Shown: positions 41,744 to 50,515 of the stretch, piece by piece
Position numbering within the stretch: the first letter of the stretch is position 1
Layout: the number at the start of each line of letters is the position of its first letter
NCBI RefSeq assembly: GCF_003428335.1
Contig: NZ_CP031704.1
Span: 1,550,001 to 1,614,000 of the forward strand
Origin: Solimonas sp. K1W22B-7
GTDB lineage: Bacteria > Pseudomonadota > Gammaproteobacteria > Nevskiales > Nevskiaceae
Length of the DNA: 64,000 nucleotides
Direction: 5' to 3'
Notes under the pieces: generated by a model
The model's database searches: none
What the model was told of the DNA's origin: nothing
What the model saw: only the letters and a program-made list of their open reading frames with translations
Made by a program: the position numbers and the translations under genes

Positions 41744-42643
41744 TTACAGCGATGCGCTGCGGTTCAGGTGGCCGCGCAGAAACGCTCCCAGGGTTTTCAG
41801 CGACTCCGCCCCTTCCTTGACGATGCCGGCCTGGACCTGGAAGTCATGCCACAGCCCCTCGAATTCACGCAGCTGCACGTCGACCCCGGCGACACGGGCG
41901 CGCTCCTTCAGGCTCAAGGAATCACTGAGCAGTATTTCCTCGCTGCCGACATGAATCAGCATGGGCGGCAAGCCTTTCAGGTCGGCATAGAGCGGCGAGC
42001 ACAGCGGGTGATCAAGGGGCAGGTCCCCGGTGTAGGCCCGAGCCCATCGTGTGACTCCGTCCGGCGTCAACTGGGGATCGCGCTGCACGTGAGTCCAGTA
42101 GGTCTCGCCTCGGGAAGCAAGATCCACCCAAGGGGAGATCAAGGCGAGCGCCACCGGCATCGGCTCGCCGGCGTCGCGCAATGCAACAGCAGTGGCGAGC
42201 GCCAGTCCTCCACCTGCCGAATCGCCAGCGATCGCGATGTGACGCAGCCCCTGCTTCCGCAACCAGCGGTAAGCACTAAGCGCATCTTCCAGCGCCGCAG
42301 GATGAGGGTGTTCGGGCGCCAATCGATAGTCCGGGACGTGTACCGCAACGCCTGACGCCTTGGCGAAACGACCTGTCAGGGCACGGTAGGCCCGCGCTGA
42401 CAAGATGTTGTAGCCGCCTCCATGCAGATAGAGAATGGCGAGGTCGGCGGCGGGATCGCCGACCGTCACACGCTCTGCAGGCACGCCATTCATGTTTTGC
42501 AGGTTTGCGCGCGCGCCTCGCTGACCGATCATCGCGACGCTGAGATAATGAGACCAGTGGCGCTGGAACCCTATGGAGAAGGTGGAGCCAAATACCGGCT
42601 TGAGCACGACACGCAATGTGCTGCGATAGATTTTCTTCAGCAT
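41744..42643 (-). CDS. HSL-family alpha/beta hydrolase (esterase), LipR-like
   Basis: A 299-residue esterase of the hormone-sensitive lipase family. The oxyanion-hole His-Gly-Gly-Gly (near residue 78), nucleophile Gly-Asp-Ser-Ala-Gly-Gly (near 146), Asp and His (Leu-Trp-His-Asp-Phe) are all present. The start at 42643 is set by alignment with the paralogue at 47449, which has the same length and the same Met-Leu-Lys start. It would hydrolyse the ester made by the monooxygenase downstream. The promoter region carries a 28-bp AraC-type site at 42705-42732. Confidence 0.92.
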   Translation of the reverse strand: MLKKIYRSTLRVVLKPVFGSTFSIGFQRHWSHYLSVAMIGQRGARANLQNMNGVPAERVTVGDPAADLAILYLHGGGYNILSARAYRALTGRFAKASGVAVHVPDYRLAPEHPHPAALEDALSAYRWLRKQGLRHIAIAGDSAGGGLALATAVALRDAGEPMPVALALISPWVDLASRGETYWTHVQRDPQLTPDGVTRWARAYTGDLPLDHPLCSPLYADLKGLPPMLIHVGSEEILLSDSLSLKERARVAGVDVQLREFEGLWHDFQVQAGIVKEGAESLKTLGAFLRGHLNRSASL

Positions 42644-42704
42644 GTCAGGCCCTGTCGCTCTTGAAGGTGTGAGCAACAGTGTCCGGATCGGGCGCCTGCC
42701 ATCC

Positions 42705-42732
42705 TTGACACGGGCAGACAATGTTTTGACAC
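42705..42732. promoter_or_regulatory. AraC/VirS-type operator: two GTGTCAA half-sites 21 bp apart
   Basis: On the minus strand, GTGTCAA at 42732-42726 and again at 42711-42705 are direct repeats with a 21-bp period, with TTGTCTG between them. The site at 46400-46427 matches it at 23 of 28 positions. In both cases 22 bases separate the proximal half-site from a GGA[CT]ACTG -10-like element. The distal end is 8 nt from the AraC gene start, so binding could also repress that gene. Confidence 0.8.
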
Positions 42733-42740
42733 TATCGGAC

Positions 42741-43751
42741 ATGTCTCTCATGGTGCGCGCCAGTGGCATACGGGCATACGCGGCGGTCATGCGCGGGCTC
42801 GGTGCCGACCCCGCGCCGTTCCTGCGGCGGCATCACATTGCGCCCAAGGCACTGGACGACGACGACGCACTGCTGGACCTGCGTGCCGTGGCGCAGCTGC
42901 TCGAAGCCAGCAGCGCGGACACCGGGTGTGGAGACCTCGGGCTGCGGATCGCCGAGAACCAGGATATCGGCATCCTCGGAAAGCTCGGCGTCATCATCCA
43001 GAGCGCGGCGACGGCCTCCGAGGCGTTCCAGATCGCCTCGCGATACATGTTCGTGCATAGCCAGGGGCTGGCGATGGCGATCAACCCGCACAGCGAGTCG
43101 ATCAAGGGGGCGGTCGAAATCGTCTTCGAGATCCGGCCGCCGCAGCGGCAGAACATCGATCTTTCCCTCGGCTTGACCCATCGCTTCGCCAGAGCGCTGC
43201 TGGGCGTGCACTACGACCTGAAGCTCGTCACGCTCCCGCACACGCCGGTCGCGTCGCTGAGCCGTTACCGTCGGTTCTTCGGCGCGCCGGTCATCGCCAA
43301 CCAGGAGCGCGCGGCCTTGCATATGCACGCAACTTCCCTGCGCGCCGAACTGCGGGGCGCGAATTCCGAGCTGCGACAGATCACGGAGGACTACCTGTCG
43401 CGGCACTTCCGCGTGCCCGGCGACGCCATCAGTACGCGGGTACGGCTCGCCCTGCGGCGCATGCTCGGCACGCCGCAGGCGACCATGGAAGGCATCGCGG
43501 CGATGCTCGCCATCCATCCACGCACCTTGCACCGCCGGCTCCAGGCAGAGGGCACCGGATTCGAGGACATCAAGGAATCCCTGCGCCAGGAGCTGGCGCT
43601 GCAATACCTGCGGGAGACCCAGGTTTCACTCGGCCAGGTTTCGGGGCTGCTCGGCTTCCCCGAGCAATCGGCGTTCACCCGATCAAGCCGGCGCTGGTTC
43701 GGCAAGACACCGTCGGCCATCCGGAAGGAATCCAGGTCCGGCCGGTTCTGA
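42741..43751 (+). CDS. AraC-family regulator, VirS-like
   Basis: A 336-residue AraC protein with an N-terminal Arabinose_bd-like domain (about 15-205) and C-terminal double helix-turn-helix (about 235-330). It has Met-Glu-Gly-Ile-Ala-Ala-Met-Leu-Ala-Ile-His-Pro-Arg-Thr-Leu-His-Arg-Arg and Leu-Gly-Phe-Pro-Glu-Gln-Ser-Ala-Phe-Thr-Arg-Ser. This is the domain plan of VirS and OruR. The start 42741 gives the normal length; an in-frame ATG at 42642 lies in the esterase gene. It is divergent from the esterase-monooxygenase operon and probably activates that operon and the one at 46478 through the repeated GTGTCAA sites. Confidence 0.9.
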   Translation: MSLMVRASGIRAYAAVMRGLGADPAPFLRRHHIAPKALDDDDALLDLRAVAQLLEASSADTGCGDLGLRIAENQDIGILGKLGVIIQSAATASEAFQIASRYMFVHSQGLAMAINPHSESIKGAVEIVFEIRPPQRQNIDLSLGLTHRFARALLGVHYDLKLVTLPHTPVASLSRYRRFFGAPVIANQERAALHMHATSLRAELRGANSELRQITEDYLSRHFRVPGDAISTRVRLALRRMLGTPQATMEGIAAMLAIHPRTLHRRLQAEGTGFEDIKESLRQELALQYLRETQVSLGQVSGLLGFPEQSAFTRSSRRWFGKTPSAIRKESRSGRF

Positions 43752-44323
43752 TACCGCTCAAGCGCCGTCATGGTTCACTTGCAAACCGCCAAGGACTTGC
43801 CCACCGCCGCCAAACAAATTGAGCACCCGTGGCCAGCCAAACTGACCACCGCCGCCACAGCAGCTGCCCACCGTGCCAGGCAGCTGACCAGCGCCACCCG
43901 CTTGCTGACCAAGAGCGGCAGCCTGTTGTCGTGATGCTCCTGCACCAGTGTCAGGTGGTCCCGCAAGGCGAAGGCGCGGTAGGCGTCGTGGGCTCGGTCT
44001 GTGGATGCTGCTGGGCTCGGCGCTGTATTTCTTCTACGCCCGCCGTCGCAGCCATCTGGCGCGCGCGACCTGTCCGCAGGCGACTCCCTATCCGTCCGCT
44101 ATTGCTCTGCCGCCGGCCTGGCCGATTCCATAGCATTCCCCCAACAAGCTGGCTGGCGCCCGGGACCCCCCTGCGCTGCAATGGAGGGGCGAGGCGCGTG
44201 CGGGCGGTTGCATCGACGCCGCCTGCGGCATCCCGCCGCATCCGGCCTGCTTGAACAGGAACGCGAACAAATCACCGCCGCGTCGCGGCGGCTGGCGGCG
44301 GCAGGACCGACCCGGATACATCG
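43752..44323. other. Intergenic region with two dubious small frames
   Basis: About 570 nt without a convincing gene. A 54-codon frame at 43771-43935 is rich in Ala, Thr and Lys and has no good ribosome binding site. Another at 43948-44133 encodes a short hydrophobic helix followed by Tyr-Ala-Arg-Arg-Arg and starts with GTG. Neither matches a family I know. The region may be the remains of a gene lost by deletion. Confidence 0.35.
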
Positions 44324-46138
44324 ATGAACGCAGACTTCAAGCAGGCTTGTGCTCCGCTCGCGCTGGCGCTCGCTGTATTGCTGGCGGCCTGCGGCGACAG
44401 CAGCAAGCCAGGCGCGCTGCCCGGCGGCGGATCCGGCACCGTCATCGGCGCCGGCGAGCAGCTCAAGCCCGACGGCCAGGGCAGGCCCTGCCGGTCGGGT
44501 CTGGGGCGGACTTACGACGTCACCATCCCATCGCCGCTCGGCAACGGCGAAACCATCGCGGCGACCGTGTTCGAGCCGGCGCTGATGGATTGCAGCAAGA
44601 AATATCCGCTGGTGCTGGCCGCCGCCGGCTGGAGCAGTCCGCGCCAGACCTCGCTCGTTCCCACGGACCCGCAGACGATCGCCTTCCTTCCCTTTGCGCC
44701 CCTCGACGTGCTGGTGGCCGCCGGCTATGGCGTGCTCAGCGTGGACAATCGCGCCTTCGGCCAATCCGGCGGCAGGGCGCGCCTGCAGGATCCGGACTAC
44801 GAAGGCGCCAACGTGGTACGCGCGGTCGATTGGGCGGAAGCGAATCTGGACTGGCTCGCCTACGGCCCCAGCGAGGATGGCAGCGATCCGCACAACCTCA
44901 TGCTCGGTTCCATCGGCCCCTCTTACGGCGGCGCTTTCCAGCACATGCTGCTGGCAATCGATCCGAAGCAGCGCCTCGACGCGATCGTGCCTTCCGTCAC
45001 CTGGCACGACCTGAGCTACAGCCTCGCCCAAGGCGGCGTATTGAAGGAGCAGTGGCTGCACGGATTGCACGACCAGGTCAAGGACACCCCCGAGAAGCTC
45101 GATCCCTTCCTGCTGCAGCTGATGGATCAGGCCTTCGCCGACAACCGGCCCGATCAGCAGGCATTGGACTTCCTGCGCTACCACGGCCTGGGCTATTTCT
45201 GCGGCGGCCGGCGCGTCGCGACCAACGGCGGTTCCGGCACCGCGCCGCGCCTGGCGCCACGCTATCCGCCGAAGGTCAACGCGCTCTACATCCAGTCCTC
45301 GCGCGACACCATTTTCAACCTCAACGAGGCGCTCGCCAACTACGAGTGCCTCAAGCCCAACGGCGGCGACGTGCGTATCTTCACCGACCAGATCGGCCAC
45401 AACTCGACCGGCCTGCTGGTGCAGCTCGGGGTCCTCGCGTTCGCGTTTCCCCGGGACCCGGGAATCATCTACCAGCCCGATCCGACCTCCACCGGCGTCC
45501 TCTGCGGCGGCACGACGACGATCCAGGCGGTTCTGGCCTTTTTCAACGAGCACCTGAAAGGCATGGGCGGGCAGGCCGACCAGGTGCTCGGCACCCAGCC
45601 CATCTGCCTGAGCCTTACCGCGGTCGATTCGGTGAAAGTGGACGCGATCCAGCGTGGCGGCCGAGGCTTCGACATCGCCGCCGACGCACCCGGAAACACC
45701 GTCACCGTCGGCCAGGACAATAGCCAGACCACCACGGTGCCGCTGCTGACGGTGAGCGATGTGAGCAACGTGCTCGCCGGCATCCCCACGCTGGACGTGA
45801 CGCTGACCGATCCCGACAACCCGTCCGCCCGCGGCGGCGACACCATCATCTACGTCGGCATCGGCCAGAAGCACCTGCTCGGCCTGACGCCCTGGGATCT
45901 GGTCGACAACCAGCTCACGCCGCTGCGCGGCCTGGGCCATCACCGGGTCGAGATGAGCGGCGTGCTGGAGCGCGCCCAGGTCGGAGACCAGCTCGGCCTG
46001 ATGATCTTCGGCGCCAACGACAACCAGTATCCGACCGCTGGTTTGACCGTCGTGCCGCCGCACGCCGTGCGCGTGCGGGTCCAGGGGACGGTGCAGCTGC
46101 CGCTGCTCGGCAACCTGCTGCCGGCGCTGACGCCTTGA
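44324..46138 (+). CDS. Lipoprotein alpha/beta hydrolase (CocE/NonD-like)
   Basis: A 604-residue exported hydrolase. A lipoprotein signal ends at Leu-Ala-Ala-Cys (Cys near residue 24), followed by a Gly/Ser linker. The alpha/beta-hydrolase core has Asn-Arg-Ala-Phe-Gly-Gln-Ser-Gly-Gly and the nucleophile Gly-Pro-Ser-Tyr-Gly-Gly. A C-terminal beta-rich domain (about 440-600) resembles the X-Pro dipeptidyl-peptidase/CocE jelly roll. The substrate is unknown; an ester or amide acted on outside the cytoplasm is likely. The start is preceded by little ribosome-site signal but fits the signal peptide. A small open frame begins 1 nt after its stop. Confidence 0.82.
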   Translation: MNADFKQACAPLALALAVLLAACGDSSKPGALPGGGSGTVIGAGEQLKPDGQGRPCRSGLGRTYDVTIPSPLGNGETIAATVFEPALMDCSKKYPLVLAAAGWSSPRQTSLVPTDPQTIAFLPFAPLDVLVAAGYGVLSVDNRAFGQSGGRARLQDPDYEGANVVRAVDWAEANLDWLAYGPSEDGSDPHNLMLGSIGPSYGGAFQHMLLAIDPKQRLDAIVPSVTWHDLSYSLAQGGVLKEQWLHGLHDQVKDTPEKLDPFLLQLMDQAFADNRPDQQALDFLRYHGLGYFCGGRRVATNGGSGTAPRLAPRYPPKVNALYIQSSRDTIFNLNEALANYECLKPNGGDVRIFTDQIGHNSTGLLVQLGVLAFAFPRDPGIIYQPDPTSTGVLCGGTTTIQAVLAFFNEHLKGMGGQADQVLGTQPICLSLTAVDSVKVDAIQRGGRGFDIAADAPGNTVTVGQDNSQTTTVPLLTVSDVSNVLAGIPTLDVTLTDPDNPSARGGDTIIYVGIGQKHLLGLTPWDLVDNQLTPLRGLGHHRVEMSGVLERAQVGDQLGLMIFGANDNQYPTAGLTVVPPHAVRVRVQGTVQLPLLGNLLPALTP

Positions 46139-46312
46139 ATGGAGGAGCGCATGGCGATGCTGGTGGCATCCCTACGGGTGCAGGACGAGGCGACGCTGGC
46201 GCAGATGGAGGCGGACAGGCGCTATCCAGCCCTTCCCATTTTGCTTTTCTTACAGAGCGGCGGTGATCGATGGAGCAGCGGGCAGTCTGATTGCCAGCCC
46301 TGGTCAGCTTAG
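46139..46312 (+). CDS. Possible small protein of 57 residues
   Basis: A short frame beginning directly after the hydrolase stop (TGAATG). The first 30 residues (Met-Glu-Glu-Arg-Met-Ala ... Asp-Glu-Ala-Thr-Leu-Ala-Gln-Met-Glu-Ala) look like a real amphipathic helix, while the tail is unlike protein. It could be the remnant of a truncated gene. I do not recognise it. Confidence 0.3.
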   Translation: MEERMAMLVASLRVQDEATLAQMEADRRYPALPILLFLQSGGDRWSSGQSDCQPWSA

Positions 46313-46399
46313 TTGCCGTTGCTGGTCAGCGAGCGCTCGCAGGGCGGCCGGAAATGCCCTGATACCGCTGGTGTACAGGACGAAGGTCGCTGTCCGTCA

Positions 46400-46427
46400 G
46401 TGTCAAAAATTTGTCTGATGGTGTCAA
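46400..46427 (+). promoter_or_regulatory. Second AraC/VirS-type operator upstream of the oxidoreductase operon
   Basis: GTGTCAA at 46400-46406 and 46421-46427 repeat with the same 21-bp period and the same TTGTCTG centre as the site at 42705-42732. GGATACTG at 46448-46455 holds the likely -10 element (GATACT). The proximal half-site would cover the -35 position, the usual place for class II activation by AraC proteins. Confidence 0.8.
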
Positions 46428-46477
46428 TTTCAGGGCGTGGGCAGTCGGGATACTGCTTCCGTTCTGGAGGACACCCG

Positions 46478-47434
46478 ATGAAAAGAATCCTTGTTGTTGG
46501 CGCCGGCGCCGTCGGCGCCGTTTATGGCTGGCACCTGCATCGCGCGGGGCACGAGGTGCATTTCTTCGTCAAGCCGAAGTACCGCGACTCGGTGTCCGCG
46601 GGACTCACGCTGCACCGCCTGCGCTACCGCGCCACGCAGCGCGAAGACTGGAGCGGGGTGCGCGTCGTGACCGATCCGGCCGCCGTTGCGCGCGGGCACT
46701 GGGATCAGGTGTGGCTCACCCTGTCCTCGGATGCGCTGCGTGGCGAACTGGCGGCACAGCTGCTCGCGGCGATCGGCACGGCAACCGTCGTCTGCCTGCA
46801 GCCGGACCTTGAGGACGCCGACTATGTGCGCACGCGTGTCCGCGCACCGGAACAGGTGGTCCACGGCCTCATCACGCTCATCAGCTACCAGTCGCCGCTG
46901 CCGGGGAAGGCGGGACCTTCGGGCATCGCCTACTTCCTGCCGCCGTTCACGCCGACGCCGCTGTCCGGAACGCCGGAGCGGGTGAGCGGCGCGGTCGACG
47001 CACTGAGAGCCGGCGGCATGGCCGCGCGTGCCGTGCCGGACGTGGCGCCCGGGACAGCGGCCGCGACTGCGCTCATGCAGCCGATGATTGCCGCGCTGGA
47101 AGTCGGCCACTGGCGCTTGTCCGCCTTGCCGGGCAGCGAACCCCTGCGCATGGGCCTGCGTGCGGTGCGCGAAGCACTGGCGATCGCGCGGAAGACCGCG
47201 GGAGCGCGGACGGCGGGGTTCCTGCCGTTACTCCGGCCCTGGACATGGCGGCTGCTCCTGCCGCTCGCGGCGCGCCTGCTGCCGCTGCCGCTGGAGTCCT
47301 ATCTGCACTACCACTTCTCCAAGGTCGGCGCGCAGACGCGACTGATGCTGGAAACCTACATCCGCCTCGGCCGGACGCATGGCCTCGAGACGCAGTCCTT
47401 GCAGAAGCTGCGGCAAGCCCTGCCATCCCTCTGA
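46478..47434 (+). CDS. Ketopantoate reductase (ApbA/PanE)-like oxidoreductase
   Basis: A 318-residue NAD(P)-binding protein. It opens with the Rossmann motif Ile-Leu-Val-Val-Gly-Ala-Gly-Ala-Val-Gly and continues in the ApbA/PanE pattern, though the Lys and Glu of true ketopantoate reductases are not obvious. A distinctive C-terminal hydrophobic segment (about 250-275) is unusual for PanE. In this operon it more likely reduces or oxidises a ketone/alcohol than serves in pantothenate synthesis. The start is supported by GGAGG eight bases upstream. Confidence 0.8.
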   Translation: MKRILVVGAGAVGAVYGWHLHRAGHEVHFFVKPKYRDSVSAGLTLHRLRYRATQREDWSGVRVVTDPAAVARGHWDQVWLTLSSDALRGELAAQLLAAIGTATVVCLQPDLEDADYVRTRVRAPEQVVHGLITLISYQSPLPGKAGPSGIAYFLPPFTPTPLSGTPERVSGAVDALRAGGMAARAVPDVAPGTAAATALMQPMIAALEVGHWRLSALPGSEPLRMGLRAVREALAIARKTAGARTAGFLPLLRPWTWRLLLPLAARLLPLPLESYLHYHFSKVGAQTRLMLETYIRLGRTHGLETQSLQKLRQALPSL

Positions 47435-47448
47435 TCCGGATACCTGAA

Positions 47449-48348
47449 ATGCTGAAGTCATTCCTGGGCGGCGCCGTGCGCGTCGGCATCAAACCGGTCC
47501 TGCGCCCGAACTTCTCCGTCGGATTCCAGCGCCGCTGGGTCAACGGACTGACGTCCATGCTGCCTGGGCCGCGGGGGACGCAGGTCCGCCGGCAGACCAT
47601 GGCCGGCCTGCCGGCGGAGTGCGTGAGCGTCGGCGAGCCCGCAGCCGGCCACGCGATCCTGTATCTGCACGGAGGGGGTTACAACATCGGATCGGCGCGG
47701 GGCTACCGTGTCATCACCGGGCGCATCGCGCGAGCGGCACAGGTCTCTGCCCACACACCGGACTACAGGCTGGCCCCCGAGCATCCTCATCCCGCGGCGC
47801 TGGATGACGCGGTCGCTGCCTATCGGTGGCTGAGGGAACAGGGCGTGCGCAGCATCGCGCTGGCGGGCGACTCGGCCGGCGGCGGGCTCGTTCTTGCCAC
47901 CGCACTGGCCCTGCGCGATGCCGGCGATCCGATGCCGGCCGCGCTGGCCCTGATTTCCCCATGGACGGATCTCGCCGCCCAGGGCGAGACCATGAAGACC
48001 CACGCAGCGCGTGATCCGTCGCAGTCCCCGGCCGGTCTCGCCAGGTGGGCACGAAACTATACGAACGGCCTGCCCCTCGAGCATCCGCTGTGCTCTCCGC
48101 TCTACGCCGACCTGAAAGGGCTGCCGCCGATCCTGGTCCATGTCGGAAGCGAGGAGGTTGTCCTCAGCGATTCCTTGCGGCTGCGGGATCGCGCGGTCGC
48201 TGCCGGCGTGGACATCCAGGTACGCGAGTTCGAAGGTCTCTGGCACGACTTCCAGCTGCACGCCGGCATGCTCGCGGAAGCCGATGAGTCGCTCGCGGAA
48301 CTCGGGCAGTTCCTGCGCCGGCACCTGAACGGCCACGTGCTGGTGTAG
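47449..48348 (+). CDS. HSL-family alpha/beta hydrolase, paralogue of 41744-42643
   Basis: A 299-residue esterase with His-Gly-Gly-Gly-Tyr-Asn, Gly-Asp-Ser-Ala-Gly-Gly and Leu-Trp-His-Asp-Phe, all aligned without gaps to the esterase at 41744. The two share long identical blocks (Pro-Asp-Tyr-Arg-Leu-Ala-Pro-Glu-His-Pro-His and Leu-Cys-Ser-Pro-Leu-Tyr-Ala-Asp-Leu-Lys-Gly-Leu-Pro-Pro). A duplication that spread to both operons of one regulon is the likely origin. It lies 14 nt after the oxidoreductase. Confidence 0.92.
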   Translation: MLKSFLGGAVRVGIKPVLRPNFSVGFQRRWVNGLTSMLPGPRGTQVRRQTMAGLPAECVSVGEPAAGHAILYLHGGGYNIGSARGYRVITGRIARAAQVSAHTPDYRLAPEHPHPAALDDAVAAYRWLREQGVRSIALAGDSAGGGLVLATALALRDAGDPMPAALALISPWTDLAAQGETMKTHAARDPSQSPAGLARWARNYTNGLPLEHPLCSPLYADLKGLPPILVHVGSEEVVLSDSLRLRDRAVAAGVDIQVREFEGLWHDFQLHAGMLAEADESLAELGQFLRRHLNGHVLV

Positions 48349-48390
48349 CGCAGGCCACTCCTCCTCATCGCCAAGCGAGAACACTCCATC

Positions 48391-49278
48391 ATGTCTGTCG
48401 AATCGGGAATGCGTCCTGGCCTCTATGCGGGGCATCGATTTCTGGGCTGGCTGTCCGGCGTCAACGCGAGCGCTGCCGAGCGGCCCCGGCCCGTGGACGT
48501 CGAAGGGTTTCGCGCAGCCCAGCGCCTGGCCTATGACTGCGTCGTCGCGGTCGGCAAGGAAATGCAGGAGGGCGACTCGGAACTGGAGGTCACTGAACGT
48601 CTGCAAGCCTGGCTCGATGCGCATGGAGCGCCGAACTTCCTGCATCGTCCGTTCGCCTGGTTCGGCGAGCACAGCCGCTTCTCCGGCTACGACAGCTTCC
48701 ACGACTTCCATCCCGGCGACCGCAGGCTGAAGGCAACGGACATCGCGATCCTGGACGTGTCGCCCATCGTCAACGGATACATCGGTGACGTCGGCTATAC
48801 CCTGAGCCTGTCGGCCTCGCCAGCGCTGCGCAAGGCACAGCGCCTCCTGCGAGAGCTGCGCGAGGAAATACCCGGTTTGTTCATGTCCAGCCGCAGCACC
48901 GCGCAGATCTGGCAGGCGGTCGATCGCCGGATCGCCGATGCCGGATACACGAATTGTCACGCCCTGTACCCGCTCAGCGTGCTCGGCCACCGCGTCTACC
49001 ACGTGACCGAGTCGAAGGACAGCGGCCTGCGACTGCCGCTGCGCAGGTTCGGGGTGAACTGGTTCAGCGCCACCGCCCAGCGTGCCTTCCTCTCGCACGG
49101 CCTCTTCAAGGAAGTGCTCAATCCCGATCATCGCGGCAGCAAGCTCGGGCTATGGGCCATCGAGCCGCACGTGGGAGGAGCGGGCTTCGGTGCGAAGTTC
49201 GAGGAAATCCTGGTGGTGGAGGATGGCCGCGCCTACTGGCTCGATGACGAAGTTCCGCACCTGAGAAATATCGCATGA
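48391..49278 (+). CDS. M24 (Xaa-Pro aminopeptidase-like) metallopeptidase family protein
   Basis: A 295-residue pita-bread-fold protein of the M24 family. The metal ligands are recognisable: Asp in Leu-Asp-Val-Ser-Pro and in Gly-Asp-Val-Gly-Tyr-Thr, His in Leu-Gly-His-Arg-Val-Tyr-His, Glu in Ala-Ile-Glu-Pro-His, and Glu in Phe-Glu-Glu-Ile-Leu-Val-Val. The N-terminal creatinase domain is missing, as in methionine aminopeptidases. Family members may be peptidases or have lost that activity. Its place in an operon for ketone/ester turnover is odd. It overlaps the next gene by 4 nt. Confidence 0.85.
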   Translation: MSVESGMRPGLYAGHRFLGWLSGVNASAAERPRPVDVEGFRAAQRLAYDCVVAVGKEMQEGDSELEVTERLQAWLDAHGAPNFLHRPFAWFGEHSRFSGYDSFHDFHPGDRRLKATDIAILDVSPIVNGYIGDVGYTLSLSASPALRKAQRLLRELREEIPGLFMSSRSTAQIWQAVDRRIADAGYTNCHALYPLSVLGHRVYHVTESKDSGLRLPLRRFGVNWFSATAQRAFLSHGLFKEVLNPDHRGSKLGLWAIEPHVGGAGFGAKFEEILVVEDGRAYWLDDEVPHLRNIA

Positions 49279-49655
49279 CGACCTGGCTGAAGTTTGTCGC
49301 TGTTTCCATGTTCCTCGGCGTCCTCGTGGAAATCCTGGCGCGCGCGCTGCGTCTGTGGGTCTACACGCCGCCGCGCATGGTGGCAGTCAACGTCCTGGTC
49401 ACCGTCGGGCTGCTGTTCGGCACGCTCGCCTGGCTGACCCAGGGCAGCGCCCTGCCGGTCCAGTTCCTGTGCGGCGCGATCATCGGCATCGCCTATGAGG
49501 CGCTGAATTTCGCCGGGCTGAACGCCTGGACCTTCCCCGGCAACAGGCTCGGGCCCCTGAAAGGCCGGACGGCCTTGACGATCGGAGTGGGCATGGCCTG
49601 GGGCCTGTATCCTGTGCTGGCCACGCTGCTGGTCCGCTTCCTGGCGCGACCGTGA
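49275..49655 (+). CDS. Small integral membrane protein
   Basis: A 126-residue protein with about four transmembrane helices (about 5-25, 38-58, 62-82 and 98-120) and almost no loops. I do not recognise the family. It overlaps the M24 gene (ATGA) and the next gene (GTGA) by 4 nt each, so it is a fixed operon member. A transport or membrane-remodelling part is possible. Confidence 0.75.
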   Translation: MTTWLKFVAVSMFLGVLVEILARALRLWVYTPPRMVAVNVLVTVGLLFGTLAWLTQGSALPVQFLCGAIIGIAYEALNFAGLNAWTFPGNRLGPLKGRTALTIGVGMAWGLYPVLATLLVRFLARP

Positions 49656-50497
49656 TCCCGATCCGCCCTTCCCAACTCAGGTCGCCCACGGTCCGCACCG
49701 TGGCGAGCCTGATCTGGAACGCCTTTGCCGGGCCCCTCCGCGATCCGAAAGGGCTGCTCCTGGGCAGCGCGATCGTTGCCCTCATGCTCTGGGGCTATCA
49801 CGGCAATCTCGAACTGCTGGGGATGCTGTGGGACGGGTGGGCCGGACCGGGCAGCGACCCATCGGCACGCGCGAGGATCATCCCGGGGATTGCCTGGGAT
49901 CAGGAGTGGCTGAGTTTCTGGGCAGGCGCCCTGCTGGTCGTCGGAATCCCCGCGATCATGATCCGATACGTGTTCAAGTTGCCGCTGCGCGAGTTCGGGC
50001 TCGGCCTGCCGCCGCGCGGCCTCCGCAGGCTCGCATTGATGACGGCGGCCGTACTTTTCGTCGCCTCTTTCGGCGCGTTCTACCAGTATGGCAACGACCC
50101 GGCCATGGCCTCGACGTATCCGTTCTTCCGCGACTTCGATGGAGTCGGCCAGTTCGTGGTCTACGAGCTGGGGTACCTGCCGTTCTTCCTGGCGATCGAG
50201 TTCATCTTCCGCGGCTACCTGCTCTTCGGCCTGTACCTGCTGCCGACTGGCCAGGCCCCCGCGGGCAATGCCGGCGGGATGGGGCAGCGCTATCCCCTCG
50301 ACTGGCGGATCCTGGTCCCGATGCTCGCCTACACGGCCTGGCACCTCGGCAAGCCGCTGCCGGAGCTGTGGGGTACGCTGTTCTGGGGCCCGGCCGCCAG
50401 TGCGATCGTGCTCGCGACGCGCTCGATCTGGCCGGTCGTCATCGTCCACTGGCTGCTCAACGTGTGGATGGACCTCGTCATCTGGCAACAGTGGTAG
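49652..50497 (+). CDS. CPBP-family intramembrane protease (GTG start)
   Basis: A 281-residue multi-spanning protein. It carries the motifs of the CPBP (CAAX-protease and bacteriocin-processing) family: Glu-Phe-Ile-Phe-Arg-Gly-Tyr-Leu-Leu (the first Glu of the usual Glu-Glu pair replaced), Ala-Trp-His-Leu-Gly-Lys-Pro and His-Trp-Leu-Leu-Asn-Val-Trp. These are the catalytic Glu and His positions. Six to seven transmembrane helices are predicted. CPBP proteins cleave prenylated or other membrane proteins; the substrate here is unknown. It starts with GTG inside the overlap with the previous gene. Confidence 0.82.
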   Translation: MIPIRPSQLRSPTVRTVASLIWNAFAGPLRDPKGLLLGSAIVALMLWGYHGNLELLGMLWDGWAGPGSDPSARARIIPGIAWDQEWLSFWAGALLVVGIPAIMIRYVFKLPLREFGLGLPPRGLRRLALMTAAVLFVASFGAFYQYGNDPAMASTYPFFRDFDGVGQFVVYELGYLPFFLAIEFIFRGYLLFGLYLLPTGQAPAGNAGGMGQRYPLDWRILVPMLAYTAWHLGKPLPELWGTLFWGPAASAIVLATRSIWPVVIVHWLLNVWMDLVIWQQW

Positions 50498-50515
50498 GAA
50501 CCCATCGGAAACTTC

